A stretch of 64,000 bases of DNA, taken from contig JAZAYU010000087.1 in the NCBI GenBank assembly GCA_038501625.1, positions 423,501 to 487,500 of the forward strand, in the 5' to 3' direction. The first letter of the stretch is position 1. Each line of letters begins with the position of its first letter. The notes beneath the pieces are model-generated. The model was not told where the DNA came from. It worked only from the letters and a program-made list of their open reading frames with translations, and ran no database searches. This DNA is from Corbicula japonica (lineage: Eukaryota; Mollusca; Bivalvia; Venerida; Cyrenidae). The position numbers were made by a program, and so were the translations under genes. Below, piece by piece: positions 25,101-30,131 of this stretch.

Positions 25101-25737
25101 GATCTGCACTGGTAGCATCTTGGTTAGAAATAACCTAATGAATCTGAAAGCCAACAGTGTCAATCATGACTAGATGGCATGGATATGCCGACTGAATCTG
25201 CCTTTTTGCCAACACAATAAGGGTGTATCTATGGAGTAAAAGGTTAAAGCGGGCTATTTAGGCAGTTTGAAGTAGGAACAGTAACAGTTGTATGGCTTAA
25301 TCCCATGCGTAACCATCTGATTCAGATCCAGCCTGCACATCATTTCGGTCAGTAAGAACCTAGTGAATCTTAAAGTGATTAGTGTAGATCCAGATCAAAC
25401 TACACAGATGTGTAGACCTAGCTCTATCTACTCAGGTGGTGCATTGGATATAATCACTATCAATAAAATGAAGAGTTAGGCTAAGGCAACACACTTTGTC
25501 ATTACAGGAAGCAGTGCTTCTGGTGGGAGCCGAAGAGAAAAAGATAAAAAGAAGTCATCTAGTCCGGCAGGAAGTGGGGGGAGCGATACAGAAACTGTGG
25601 CAAGTTCTCGGCTTGATCCTAATGAAAACAGCGAGCGGCGCCCGGGTTTGGGCGTTCCGCAGGACGTTAGTGCAAGTAGACAGTCATTTAGAATGGCTAT
25701 GGGAAACCCATGTGAGTTCTTTATAGATGTCATGTGA
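1517..25737 (+). CDS. dvl: Dishevelled (Dvl) gene, 5'-incomplete; span of nine visible coding exons
   Basis: Dishevelled is the cytoplasmic scaffold that relays Frizzled signals into the beta-catenin and planar polarity branches of Wnt signalling. The visible coding parts are 1517-1604, 2541-2669, 2983-3203, 4098-4229, 4869-5036, 7831-7848, 15999-16289, 21976-22257 and 25508-25737. Every intron has GT-AG ends and the phases agree across all junctions, giving about 516 residues to the stop. The order is PDZ (starting FLGISIVGQ), a Ser-rich linker, DEP ([13 protein letters not shown] to [12 protein letters not shown]), a DTLAPLP region and the C-terminal FRMAMGNP...FFIDVM tail, the order known for Dvl proteins. 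The N-terminal DIX domain and first PDZ strand are upstream of the window. Introns range from about 0.3 to 8.2 kb and are full of short transposons. The family assignment is very secure; the number of paralogues cannot be told from this window. Confidence 0.96.
1632..1870. mobile_element. Family A, near full length, 28 bp after a Dvl exon
   Basis: TTAACCCTTTCCTCTATA at the left and GGAGGAAATGGTTAA at the right, with both internal hairpins. It starts 28 bp after the PDZ exon donor, so the foldback RNA would lie right behind the 5' splice site. Confidence 0.88.
1867..2202. mobile_element. Family A, diverged, carrying a nested family B hairpin
   Basis: Shares its left TTAA with the preceding copy. 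The CCACCAGTGTAGATCCAGAT arm, AACAGTG and the terminal CCCATAAAGGGTTAAT are recognisable. The element is interrupted at 2000-2145 by family B. Confidence 0.75.
2000..2145. mobile_element. Family B 146-bp hairpin MITE, CTG target duplication
   Basis: A near-perfect hairpin: GAAGGTTATAAAGCTGAG at one end and CTCAGCTTTATAACCTTGGG at the other, with a centre at ACTGGTCGCC. It is flanked by CTG at 1997-1999 and 2146-2148 and sits inside family A. Confidence 0.9.
2401..2492. mobile_element. Family B, centre-deleted hairpin
   Basis: GAAGTTTATAAAACTGAG at one end and CTCAGTTTTATAATCTTGG at the other. The central CATCTGATTGGCTGAAATGG part is missing, leaving a tight CTCAAATCTTTTGAGATTTGAG hairpin; loss by replication slippage at the palindrome is likely. 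Confidence 0.75.
2541..2669 (+). CDS. dvl: Dvl exon: middle of PDZ domain
   Basis: The exon is 129 nt with acceptor AATTTCAG and donor GTATGT. It encodes [19 protein letters not shown], then [20 protein letters not shown] and QKPG. This is the PDZ segment around the second alpha helix that lines the peptide groove, and it is nearly identical to vertebrate Dvl. It enters with one base and leaves with two bases of split glycine codons, and it matches both neighbours in phase. The intron before it carries two family A foldbacks, a nested family B hairpin and a degenerate hairpin at about 2401-2492. Confidence 0.96.
2983..3203 (+). CDS. dvl: Dvl exon: end of PDZ and Ser/Thr-rich linker
   Basis: The exon encodes [20 protein letters not shown], then [20 protein letters not shown], which is the last PDZ strand and the conserved CWDP...PIDP stretch. 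A low-complexity linker rich in serine ([15 protein letters not shown]) follows and is a likely phosphorylation region, as in other Dvl proteins. The acceptor is ATTCACAG and the donor GTAAGTG, with phase 2 in and phase 1 out. The open frame continues past the donor to a stop at about 3305, but the strong GTAAGT and the fit to the next exon make the splice call firm. Confidence 0.96.
3360..3505. mobile_element. Family B 146-bp hairpin MITE, CTG target duplication
   Basis: Starts TGCCCAAGGTTATAAAACTG and ends TTATAACCTCCAGTC, with CTG at 3357-3359 and 3506-3508. It is in the intron between the PDZ/linker exon and the DEP exon, and is not nested. Confidence 0.9.
3506..4097. other. Intron with a T/G homopolymer tract, otherwise unremarkable
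   Basis: Holds TTTTTTTT followed by a run of about 12 G at roughly 3824-3844, a tract that can form G-rich secondary structure. No other feature is recognised before the DEP exon acceptor. Confidence 0.6.
4098..4229 (+). CDS. dvl: Dvl exon: start of DEP domain
   Basis: The exon is 132 nt, phase 1 in and out. It encodes [40 protein letters not shown] and [25 protein letters not shown] is the first helix and loop of the DEP domain, the part of Dvl that contacts Frizzled and the membrane and that can swap to form domain-exchanged dimers. The acceptor follows a T-rich tract (TTTTTCAG) and the donor is GTATAT. The split codon with the previous exon gives arginine, so the linker joins as PESE-R-FDDL. 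Confidence 0.96.
4230..4868. other. Intron within the DEP domain, no feature recognised
   Basis: Open stretches here lack recognisable protein similarity. No family A or B copy was seen, which is unusual for this gene. Confidence 0.55.
4869..5036 (+). CDS. dvl: Dvl exon: core and end of DEP domain
   Basis: The exon is 168 nt, phase 1 in and out. It encodes [40 protein letters not shown] and [15 protein letters not shown]. It completes the DEP domain, including the basic [19 protein letters not shown] face and the invariant [13 protein letters not shown] end. The acceptor is ATATTTTCAG and the donor GTAAGTG. The next visible exon in frame is the 18-nt microexon, but joining straight to 15999 would also keep the frame, so microexon skipping would be silent to the reading frame. 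Confidence 0.96.
5369..5539. mobile_element. Family A, internally deleted
   Basis: TTAACCCTTCCCTCCATAGA to GGAGGAAAGGGTGA. It keeps one hairpin (GACCAGTGCAGATCCTGATC) and lacks the other. It is opposite in orientation to the copy at 1632. Confidence 0.85.
5626..5832. mobile_element. Family A, CCATGG subfamily
   Basis: Terminal part reads TTATCCCATGGGCGAACAGT and ATTCCATGGTTAAGGGTTAA. This CCATGG-type terminus recurs at 12502-12832, 26067, 29835 and 31000, defining a diverged subfamily. Confidence 0.7.
6172..6589. mobile_element. Family A with nested family B
   Basis: TTAACCCTTTACTGTATGGA at the left and GTGGGGTTAAT at the right. Interrupted after AGATCAG by family B at 6332-6512. Confidence 0.8.
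6332..6512. mobile_element. Family B hairpin with duplicated 3' arm, CAG target duplication
   Basis: Flanked by CAG at 6329-6331 and 6513-6515. It is 181 bp instead of 146: the segment GGTCGCCATTTCAGCC to GAGATTTG occurs twice (about 6405-6438 and 6439-6470), so one arm is longer than its partner. Confidence 0.88.
6590..7139. other. Intron, no feature recognised
   Basis: AT-rich Dvl intron sequence between a family A copy and the 30-bp tandem array. No repeat or coding signal was recognised. Confidence 0.55.
7140..7815 (+). repeat. 30-bp tandem array upstream of the Dvl microexon
   Basis: Units follow ACCATAAGTATTCATGTTTC plus CATGATTTAT, about 30 bp each, degenerate on the left (7140-7480) and nearly identical on the right (about 7590-7790). 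Because 30 is a multiple of three, both strands stay open, giving spurious periodic peptides ([20 protein letters not shown]). The array ends 15-20 bp before the microexon acceptor. Confidence 0.9.
7831..7848 (+). CDS. dvl: Dvl 18-nt microexon after the DEP domain
   Basis: A canonical acceptor (TCTCATGTTCCAG, after a pyrimidine-rich run) is followed by 18 nt and a strong GTGAGT donor. In the required phase (one base carried in, one out) it adds GMVYP, so the joined protein reads [19 protein letters not shown] across three exons. In vertebrate Dvl2 the same site carries a short optional-looking insert after GDLSGG and before the NLSL block, which supports the call. The flanking introns are about 2.8 and 8.2 kb. 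A 30-bp tandem array abuts it upstream. It was identified from splice sites and phase only; no transcript evidence is available here. Confidence 0.8.
8400..8639. mobile_element. Family A, near full length
   Basis: AACCCTTTCCTCCATACATA to GGAGGAAAGGGCTATG with both hairpins. The terminal TTAA is lost on both sides by mutation. Confidence 0.82.
8903..8956. repeat. CT-rich microsatellite
   Basis: CTCTTTCTCTCTCTTTCG followed by pure (CT)n. It abuts the SINE-like piece on its right. Confidence 0.8.
8957..9055 (-). mobile_element. Probable SINE fragment (minus strand)
   Basis: On the minus strand it reads CCTGGGTTAGAGTCCCAGTC, then TGACTGCACATTC and CTCACCCTGTGACA, followed by the CT/GA microsatellite. 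GGTTAGAGTCCC resembles a pol III B box (GGTTCGANTCC). A tRNA-like head is not complete. Family identity is inferred. Confidence 0.45.
9056..9486. other. Intron, no feature recognised
   Basis: AT-rich Dvl intron sequence between the SINE piece and family C. Confidence 0.5.
9487..10183. mobile_element. Family C long foldback MITE, TTAA-flanked, about 697 bp
   Basis: TTAA at both ends. The left end GGGCCTGCCACACTCCTCCC is matched inverted by GGGAGGAGTGTGGCAAGCCC. The arms (about 9487-9760 and 9926-10183) pair almost throughout, including the ACTTTGCACAAATG and CACGTTAGAAAAGTAAAGAA blocks, leaving a loop of about 165 bp. A second copy is at 43999-44695. Confidence 0.9.
10184..10849. other. Intron, no feature recognised
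   Basis: Strongly AT-rich; nothing coding or repetitive recognised. Confidence 0.5.
10850..11072. mobile_element. Family A, slightly shortened
   Basis: TTAACCCTTTCCTGCAAATA to TAGGAAAGGGTTAA. The first hairpin arm is shortened: the sequence jumps from GAACAGTGTAG to TCTGTGCCATCTG. Confidence 0.85.
11222..11463. mobile_element. Family A, near full length and well conserved
   Basis: TTAACCCTTTCCTTGATA to CAGGAAAGGGTTAA, TTAA on both sides, with both hairpins almost intact. It is open on the plus strand, so a spurious peptide with [10 protein letters not shown] can be read. Confidence 0.88.
11566..11961. mobile_element. Family A interrupted by family B
   Basis: Recognisable from GCTTTCCTCCATATAAAC to ATTATGGAGTAAAGGGTTA. 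Split after GACCAGTGCAG by the 146-bp hairpin; the target resumes as CAGATCCTGATGAGATGG. Confidence 0.82.
11720..11865. mobile_element. Family B 146-bp hairpin, CAG target duplication
   Basis: TGCCCAAGGTTATAAAACTG to TTATAACCTGCAGAC, with CAG at 11717-11719 and 11866-11868. It is nested in family A. Confidence 0.92.
12502..12832. mobile_element. Family A (CCATGG subfamily) interrupted by family B
   Basis: Left part is degenerate (GTGTAGATTTTCACTGTTC); the right part ends ATCCCATGGACTCAAGGG then TTAA. It is split by family B after CCAGATCAG. Confidence 0.75.
12599..12744. mobile_element. Family B 146-bp hairpin, CAG target duplication
   Basis: GGTTGAAGGTTATAAAACTG to TTATAACCTTGGGCA with CAG at 12596-12598 and 12745-12747. 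It is nested in family A. Confidence 0.92.
12926..13154. mobile_element. Family A containing an (AT)n expansion
   Basis: TTACCCTTTCCTCTATAGAC to GAAGGAAAGAGTTAA. The first hairpin is shortened. Near the right end an (AT)n run at about 13114-13138 has expanded from the CATATATATGG terminus. Confidence 0.82.
13155..13638. other. Intron, no feature recognised
   Basis: AT-rich sequence between two family A copies. Confidence 0.5.
13639..13883. mobile_element. Family A, diverged
   Basis: TTATCCCTTTACATCATAGA to TATAGAGTGAACGGTTAA with both hairpins degenerate. Confidence 0.75.
13968..14262. mobile_element. Family A plus a trailing family A fragment
   Basis: Full unit from AATTCTTTCCTCCATATA to GTGGAGGAAATGGATAA (about 14200). 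A partial second unit (GTGTTGATCCAGATCAACC then GAGTCTACAGTGTTTG) follows directly. Confidence 0.78.
14335..14522. mobile_element. 188-bp MITE with 20-bp inverted ends
   Basis: TACAGTGAAACCTGCCTTAG at the left is matched inverted by CTAAGACAGGTTTGACTGTA at the right. The inside carries repeated AGCCACCTGTCTTCA motifs. Its superfamily is uncertain. Confidence 0.8.
14719..14835. mobile_element. Family A, truncated (left half)
   Basis: TTAACCCTTCACTCCATAC, the first hairpin and GTCCAAAATAATT only; no right terminus. Confidence 0.7.
14836..15459. other. Intron, no feature recognised
   Basis: Includes a short inverted pair (TATCCGGATA with TTATCCGGATAT) around 15238-15268. Otherwise nothing is recognised. 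Confidence 0.45.
15460..15655. mobile_element. Fused remnants of family A and family B
   Basis: Family A hairpin half (GTGTACATCCAGATTGG, then ATCTGTATCTACACTGTTTG) followed by the right half of a family B-type hairpin (CAGTCAGATGCCTAGGATTT, then CAATCTCAGTTTTAT). Confidence 0.6.
15803..15976. mobile_element. Family A, left-truncated, just before a Dvl exon
   Basis: From TGCCATCTGATCTGGATC to AAGAAATGGTTAA. It ends about 22 bp before the acceptor at 15998, so the branch-point region lies in or next to the element. Confidence 0.78.
15999..16289 (+). CDS. dvl: Dvl exon: DTLAPLP region, Ser/Gly/Tyr-rich
   Basis: The exon is 291 nt, phase 1 in and out, with acceptor CTGTTTTCAG and donor GTTAGT. 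It encodes [19 protein letters not shown] then [20 protein letters not shown], and ends in a Gly/Ser-rich run ([11 protein letters not shown] across the junction). The acidic block followed by DTLAPLP is a Dvl family signature just C-terminal to DEP. The PPPQW stretch and the tyrosine-rich QYPYSS and SYVPSYNY stretches resemble the proline/tyrosine-rich region of vertebrate Dvl. The donor is non-consensus at position +3 (GTTAGT) but acceptable. It can splice in frame to either 21976 or 25508. Confidence 0.94.
16290..16904. other. Intron, no feature recognised
   Basis: AT-rich sequence after the DTLAPLP exon. No coding or repeat signal recognised. Confidence 0.5.
16905..17008. mobile_element. 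Family A, heavily deleted (about 104 bp)
   Basis: TTAATCTTTTACTCATTA to GTAGTAAAGGGTTAA with only one arm (GACCAGTGCAGATCCAGATC) remaining. Confidence 0.75.
17152..18187 (+). repeat. 518-bp tandem duplication
   Basis: 17152-17669 is repeated almost base for base at 17670-18187. Short in-frame peptides are duplicated at exactly 518 bp spacing (17243/17761, 17465/17983). Differences are a few substitutions and a 2-bp indel, so the event is recent. Each unit itself holds about three copies of a ~160-bp sub-repeat. Confidence 0.92.
18266..18646 (+). pseudogene. Remnant of an endonuclease/exonuclease/phosphatase-fold ORF
   Basis: A 126-residue open frame reads [15 protein letters not shown], then [20 protein letters not shown] and [23 protein letters not shown]...N and the IDHIY block are typical of the endonuclease domain of non-LTR or Helitron-type elements. 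The usual catalytic SDH motif reads SYH here, so it is probably inactive. There is no methionine that fits a domain start and no reverse transcriptase or helicase follows. It lies inside the composite repeat, so it is a transposon relic and not a host gene. Confidence 0.6.
19166..19550. other. Intron, no feature recognised
   Basis: Sequence between the composite repeat and the next MITE; no signal recognised. Confidence 0.5.
19551..20024. mobile_element. MITE with CCGTATAGCGGGT inverted ends
   Basis: ACCGTATAGCGGGTAATTTC at the left and AAATAACCCGCTATACGGT at the right, with TA on both outer flanks. Repeated CGCAGAAATTT motifs inside. The TA flanks would fit a Tc1/mariner-type target, which is an inference. 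Confidence 0.82.
20157..20335. repeat. Short imperfect tandem repeat, about 55-60 bp unit
   Basis: Three to four units built on AATTGTCTCCCTTGTATCAT and GTGTCAGTTTGAATTTTGG. Confidence 0.7.
20401..20785. mobile_element. Family A interrupted by a family B-like hairpin
   Basis: TTTTACCCTGAACTCCATGC with ATCCCATGTGTGAACTG at the left; TAGATCCAGATCACC and the second hairpin to GTATCCACGGAG at the right. Split at 20454-20587. Confidence 0.7.
20454..20587. mobile_element. Family B' hairpin, CTG target duplication
   Basis: CATAAAACTAAATCTAGAGA at the left and ATCTTAGTTTACGATCTTTG at the right. This B' subfamily reads GATCATAAAACTAAATC where B reads GGTTATAAAACTGAG. CTG at 20451-20453 and 20588-20590. 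Confidence 0.8.
21086..21325. mobile_element. Family A, near full length
   Basis: TTCAACCCTTTCCTCCATAT to GGAGGAAAGGGTTAA with both hairpins. Confidence 0.88.
21586..21826. mobile_element. Family A, near full length, TTAA on both sides
   Basis: TTAACCCTTTATTCCATTGG to GTGGAGTAAAGGGTTAA. It ends about 150 bp before the cassette exon acceptor. Confidence 0.85.
21976..22257 (+). CDS. dvl: Probable Dvl cassette exon, Gln/His/Asn-rich
   Basis: From the acceptor (CACTGTTTCAG) to a GTTTGT donor the required frame is open for all 282 nt, with phase 1 on both sides, so inclusion or skipping keeps the downstream frame. The encoded 94 residues start [20 protein letters not shown]. They continue with a charged, Gln-rich stretch ([17 protein letters not shown]) and end in a His/Tyr/Pro-rich part ([15 protein letters not shown]). 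No domain is recognised. Vertebrate Dvl has a His-rich low-complexity stretch in the C-terminal region, which this may parallel (inference). The absence of stops over 94 codons in AT-rich DNA, coinciding exactly with matched splice sites, is the main support. Confidence 0.72.
22573..23803. mobile_element. Family A split by a mariner-like element
   Basis: Left 19 bp (TGACCCTTTCCTCCATATA) and the right part from 23596 (CACATATTTACGCATC to GGAGGAAAGGGTT) together make one family A copy. Confidence 0.85.
22592..23595. mobile_element. Mariner-like element relic, about 1 kb, nested in family A
   Basis: The left end TACGAGGGATGATCCAAAAG is matched inverted by CTATTGGATCATCCCTTGTA. The match continues inward (GTTTTGTCACTGCCT against AGGCAGTGAAAAAAC), about 35 bp in all, and the element is bounded by TA. 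These ends are typical of mariner-family transposons. No transposase frame survives in the AT-rich interior, so this is a non-autonomous or decayed copy. Confidence 0.85.
23804..24599. other. Intron, no feature recognised
   Basis: Very AT-rich with a poly(T/A) TTTTATTTTAATTTTATT tract near 24125. Confidence 0.5.
24600..24833. mobile_element. Family A, diverged
   Basis: TAAATCTTTCCATAATATAT to ATAGAGTAAAGGGTTTAA. Confidence 0.78.
25005..25246. mobile_element. Family A, near full length
   Basis: TTATAACGCTTTACTCCAAA to ATGGAGTAAAAGGTTAA. It ends about 260 bp before the last Dvl exon. Confidence 0.82.
25288..25420. mobile_element. Family A fragment, CCATG subfamily
   Basis: TTAATCCCATGCGTAACC, then AGTGTAGATCCAGATCAAAC; no right terminus. 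Confidence 0.6.
25508..25737 (+). CDS. dvl: Dvl terminal coding exon, ends FFIDVM
   Basis: The exon starts after ACATTACAG and encodes [19 protein letters not shown], then a Ser/Gly-rich stretch, [19 protein letters not shown] and [16 protein letters not shown] before TGA at 25735. The basic RREKDKKK block and the invariant SFRMAMGNP...FFxDVM tail are Dvl signatures. In vertebrate Dvl this tail can occupy the protein's own PDZ groove. Use of this exon fixes the strand and end of the gene. The 3' UTR is not delimited: a family A foldback lies at 26067-26309 and an AATAAA is seen at 26846-26851, about 1.1 kb downstream, which is only a candidate poly(A) signal. Confidence 0.96.
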
Positions 25738-26066
25738 TCTGTATTGTGGCCCCTTTACAGCCAATGAGAAGCTTTGTTACGAAATTTGAACAGAAAATCA
25801 ACCAATGAAATATTGTTTCAGTTGCATGAATAATTTTTAAAAAATGAGTGACAGATTTTCATTGGTTGGAAATGGAAAAGTAACAGTTGTGCATGCTTGA
25901 TATAAACAGAAAGTACTTTGGAAAAAAACCTGGAATGCTTTTATATACAGTTTGAATGTGTGCAAAAAACATCTGGGCTTTTGACAATATTCAGATTTAG
26001 GACGGAGCTTAAGAAAGAAGATTCATGGAGGAAATTGTGTGACATAGCCAAAAGAAAAAATTTCTT

Positions 26067-26309
26067 TTACCCTTTACTCCATGGGGTATGGATGTTGTCC
26101 CATGGGCAAACAGTGTAGATCCAGATCATCCAGCACATTCGTGTTGTCTGATCAGTATCTGCACTATTGGCTTTTTGGTTTATAAATAGCCTAATTAATC
26201 AAATACCAAACACTGCAGATTCTGATCAGATGGCATGGATGTGCTTGCTGATCTAGATCTGCACTGCTAGTCCATGCCATAAAGACATGTTTATGGAGGA
26301 AAGGGTTAA
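26067..26309. mobile_element. Family A just downstream of the Dvl stop
   Basis: TTACCCTTTACTCCATGGGG to ATGGAGGAAAGGGTTAA with both hairpins. It starts 330 bp after the stop codon and may lie in the 3' UTR. Confidence 0.85.
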
Positions 26310-26474
26310 ATTTTTATCAAATAATAAGAGCTTTATGAAACATGTGAGTTTTTTGTTCTTGTGTGAGAGATACCGAAAGTTGAGAACTAATTTTGAATTA
26401 AATTCACAAAATTGTTTACTGCACTGACAAATTATGCAAGCTATTTCTGGTAAAACAAATGTATTTTTACACTA

Positions 26475-26560
26475 TATTAACTCTTGAGTGACAAGACTGA
26501 CATATATGCGACCAGTGTAGACCCAGATCTGACTGCATTCATCAAGATTTAAAAGCAGTT
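26475..26560. mobile_element. Family A fragment
   Basis: TATATGCGACCAGTGTAGAC then CCAGATCTGACTGCATTC only. Confidence 0.5.
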
Positions 26561-26712
26561 AACAGCTAACAATTTCTGGCTTAAGCTGGGGACAGGATGT
26601 AGTCTACTTTTATACATGCATTCCATGAAATTTAAAGAAAAAACATGTAAGCTATTGATGGTACAAGCAAAATGCATAAAGTTGACTAGATAGAAATTTT
26701 ATGTTTTCTTTA

Positions 26713-26836
26713 TACAGTCTGGAACTGGACAAAAGTGGTCTTAATTTTGGGGTAGAAACTAGCGCAAAACTATTAAAGTGGCGAGGGAATAGTGACTTTA
26801 TAATCAGGGTGGTCTTAATTTAGGTTCTACTGTATG
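26713..26836. mobile_element. MITE relic with TACAGT...ACTGTA ends
   Basis: TACAGTCTGGAACTGGACAA to TTAGGTTCTACTGTA with GTGGTCTTAATTT at both sides; related to the relics at 244-587. Confidence 0.5.
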
Positions 26837-26845
26837 CTCAAATAC

Positions 26846-26851
26846 AATAAA
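26846..26851 (+). promoter_or_regulatory. Candidate poly(A) signal for Dvl
   Basis: AATAAA about 1.1 kb after the Dvl stop codon. It lies just after a relic with TACAGT...ACTGTA ends (about 26715-26835). It is a hexamer match only; a 3' UTR of this length would include a whole family A copy. Confidence 0.3.
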
Positions 26852-26989
26852 TGGACATGTTTTGCACTCAATGATGACTTGAATCAAGCTCAGTGTTTCC
26901 GACCAATTCATGCTGTCTGATAAGGGTCTACACTGTTCTTCATTACCCAAACACCCATCTGAAAGAATGGAATCATTACACAAATATAG

Positions 26990-27295
26990 CAGTACCCAAT
27001 ATCATAGCCATGAGATTGAAGCCTGGTCTTAAAACAAGAGTTTTTGATTGGTCAGGTTGGAGACTGTGCCAAATTTCAACCAATCAGATGCTAAGGATGT
27101 AAGACTGGTTTGCATTCTCAGTGTTTTTAGGATCTTATGTACAAAAGATCACAAATCTGAGACTGGGTACCAATCTACAATCTATATTAGCTGATTGGTT
27201 CAAATAAAGTTCAGTCTCCAAATGGACCAATCAAAAGTTAGAACTTTTAGACTGGTCTCAAATCTCAGGGTTTTTTATCTTGGGCCCAGGTTAAG
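26990..27295. mobile_element. Two diverged family B'-like hairpins in tandem
   Basis: GATTGAAGCCTGGTCTTAA pairs with AAGACTGGTTTGCATTCTC; a second unit runs from about 27150 (CACAAATCTGAGACTGG) to TTTTTTATCTTGGGCCCA. Both contain the CCAATCA / TGATTGG core. Confidence 0.55.
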
Positions 27296-27349
27296 TGTAC
27301 ACTGAACCATTGTTGTAGTTTCAGTTTTTACACACAGCATGCTTGGCAC

Positions 27350-27492
27350 AAGATCATAAAACTAAATCAGGAGACCAGTCTCAAATCTCAAGGATTTGAT
27401 TAGCTGAAATGGTGATTGGTCACTATTTCAGCCAATCAGATTCTTGAGATTTTAGACTGGTGTTTTTATCTCAGTTTATGATCTTAGGTCCT
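27350..27492. mobile_element. Family B' hairpin
   Basis: CAAGATCATAAAACTAAATC at the left and ATCTCAGTTTATGATCTTAG at the right, with the GATTAGCTGAAATGG core. Confidence 0.8.
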
Positions 27493-28467
27493 TGTGTGAT
27501 CTAGAAATCACAGTAATAATGACTTACATAGATCTAAAGATGCATGAATAAAAAGTCAGTTTTGTTAATGCATGATAAAGTTAATCATAAACTTTTATTT
27601 TTATTACATTTTTAGCAAGATTTATGGAGTAATGGCTTAAAACCATTGTAGACTTAAGTCCTTCTTGCAGTTTTTTTAAAATTTATTGCCTACAATTTTT
27701 CCTTGCATAGCTTAAGTTCAAACAATCAACAAACTGAGTTGAATTCAAAGAAAGATTAGCTCATTACAGAAATTCAGAAGATCTAGGTTTACTAGGGAGT
27801 GACCTTGACAGATGTCAAAACTATTATTACAAGCATATTTGTAAATCAGTAAATATTTAAGAATAATGAGATTATTGAATTAAAGATTTGGGCATTTGTA
27901 CAGTTTATTGTTTACAGGAGCATTAACTTTTTCTAAAAGATCTGATAAAAACTAAAAAATTTAGAAGTTAAACACAGCAACAGGAATAATATGCATGTGT
28001 AATTATTGATTTATAGGTGAGTCAGTGATGATGGACTTGTGACCTTGACCTTGTGATCATTGCACCAGTAGTATCTATCTATAGATTTGACCTTGACATT
28101 TATTCATTTGCAACCATAGCAACCAGAGGGGCGTGACAGGAAAATACAGAAAATGAACACCATGTGTTGTGTTTTTGTTTAGATAAATTATGTGCAATTT
28201 ATTTGTATTCCAATGTTTAAATTGAAGATCACAAATAAATTTTTGTGTTATTGGCATATCATTTTTATGATTAACTCAAAAAGATATGTTCATTTTAAAG
28301 TACGCTTTTATTGTGATGAAATTTCTTTTTAATTTATAGTCATCAGATTTTTACACCATGTATTAGAACATTTTTAGTCACCAAGTTTTCCATTTTGTGT
28401 GCATTTATGATAGTGTTTCACAGAACAAACTTTCTTTAGATTTGACAGCAGCCAGTGTTAGAGAATG
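27493..28467. other. Intergenic, no feature recognised
   Basis: AT-rich, with only scattered short open stretches. Confidence 0.5.
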
Positions 28468-28680
28468 TTAACCCTTTACTCCATATATATGCATTTTAAA
28501 GCTTGTGTGACCAGTATAGATTTAGATCATCTGCACTGTTCATTTTTTGACCAGAAATAACCTTATAAATCAAAAAGGAAACACTGCAGATTCTTATCAG
28601 ATTGCACAAAAGTGCCGACTGATCTGGATCTACACTGTTCGCCGAGGCAATAAAGGTGTATACAATGTGGAATGGGTTAA
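28468..28680. mobile_element. Family A, slightly shortened
   Basis: TTAACCCTTTACTCCATATA to GTGGAATGGGTTAA. Confidence 0.85.
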
Positions 28681-28719
28681 CTAATTTTTGTCCCTTCAGT
28701 GCTAAGAATAGTTGTGTAA

Positions 28720-28795
28720 TATTTGGTCAAATGTAGAATCAGGTCAGCCTGCACATTCATGCAGTCTGATCAGTATCTACTTTGTTCTCAATTCA
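28720..28795. mobile_element. Family A fragment (one hairpin arm pair)
   Basis: AATGTAGAATCAGGTCAGCC pairs with GTCTGATCAGTATCTACTTT. Confidence 0.5.
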
Positions 28796-28890
28796 TTTTA
28801 TGAAATTTCTACAAAACACATCCATGAGCAGTAAAAAGAAATGCCTAATGTCAAAAGAAACAAAACCTAGCCTTTACATTATTTTGTTGG

Positions 28891-29113
28891 TTTACCCTTT
28901 TCTCCATATTATTATATGGGTTTTATCACATTTGCAACCAGTTTAGATTAAGATCCGCTAGCACAGCACATCCATGCAATCTGTTCTGGATTAACACTGG
29001 TCGCCTCTTTGTCATAAATAAGGTAATAAATATAAAAGCGAACAAAATGAATCCTTAGATGTGAAGCTTGACTGGGATCTACACTGTTTGCACATGCACT
29101 AAAACCTTAGTTA
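28891..29113. mobile_element. Family A, diverged, first of three in tandem
   Basis: TTTACCCTTTTCTCCATATT to CACTAAAACCTTAGTTA. It touches the next copy. Confidence 0.75.
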
Positions 29114-29350
29114 TCCCTTTTCTCCATGTATACTCCTTTTTACGCATATGTGACCAGTGTAGATCCAGATCAGCTGACACGTCCGTGCCGTCTGATCAGG
29201 ATTTGCACTGGTCCCATTGTGGTCAGAAATTACATAATGAATCATAAAGCCAACAGTGCAGATCCTGATCAGACGGCACAGATGTGCTGGTTGATCTGGA
29301 TCTACACTGTTCGCCCACTCATTAAAGGTGTGTCTATGGAGGAAAGGGTT
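29110..29350. mobile_element. Family A, near full length, second of three in tandem
   Basis: TTATCCCTTTTCTCCATGTA to ATGGAGGAAAGGGTT. It is among the best conserved copies and reads open on both strands. Confidence 0.88.
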
Positions 29351-29354
29351 GAGG

Positions 29355-29523
29355 GTAAACCCATTATTCAATATATACACTTGTATATTGTGGGCAAACA
29401 TTGTAGATCCAGATCAGCCAACACAACAGTGAACTGTGCAGATCCTGATCAGGTTGTATGGATGTGCAAGCTGATCTGGATATACACTGGTGATTAAAAG
29501 CATACCAATGTAGAAAGGGTTAA
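29355..29523. mobile_element. Family A, deleted, third of three in tandem
   Basis: TAAACCCATTATTCAATATA to GTAGAAAGGGTTAA, with the middle missing. Confidence 0.8.
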
Positions 29524-29834
29524 AACATTTGTGTAGTAATTTATTTTCATATATCACTTTTATAATGAATTTATTTGTAAGCAATTTTGATAAATGTTTT
29601 TCTTGTATCTTGCTTACTCATGATTTTCGAAGTGATGTTTCTCTTGATAGTTTGTGTATGTTAGATAAAGAAATAAATGCATTGCCTAAGTAAAACAGAT
29701 CTGATTTTTTGTTTTATTAACCTAGTTTTCAGTGCATCTTGTATAGCATGAAATTAAATTACTTGCCATGCTTAATATTTAAGTTCGAAATTGGAACCCA
29801 AACAATAGAAACTCAGACCATGAATTTATTGCTG
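29524..29834. other. Intergenic, no feature recognised
   Basis: AT-rich, no repeat or coding signal recognised. Confidence 0.5.
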
Positions 29835-30075
29835 TTTAACCTTTTGCATCACGTATGTGTTTTATCACATGTGCGACCAGTGTAGATCCAGATCTGTGAA
29901 TCGTTCCATGCCATCTGATCTGGATCTACACTGATTGTTAATTAGACAGAAATAAGCTAATGATTCAAAAAACAAACATAGCAGATCCTGATCAGACAGC
30001 ATGAATTTGCTGGATGATCTCACTCTACACTGTCTGTCCCCAGATAACAGCCATATCCCATGGAGCAAAGGGTTA
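29835..30075. mobile_element. Family A, CCATGG subfamily
   Basis: TTAACCTTTTGCATCACGTA to ATCCCATGGAGCAAAGGG and TTAA. Confidence 0.82.
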
Positions 30076-30131
30076 AAAGGGGTGGGCAGGGGATAGCTTA
30101 GTGGCCTAACTGGTACAGAAAAAGTAACTGG

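Noticed and set aside
29111..29497. Open stretches with VDPDQ...RICTG on both strands, as candidate proteins
   Set aside because: They coincide exactly with family A foldbacks; the same peptides recur at many sites and in both orientations, so they are repeat by-products.
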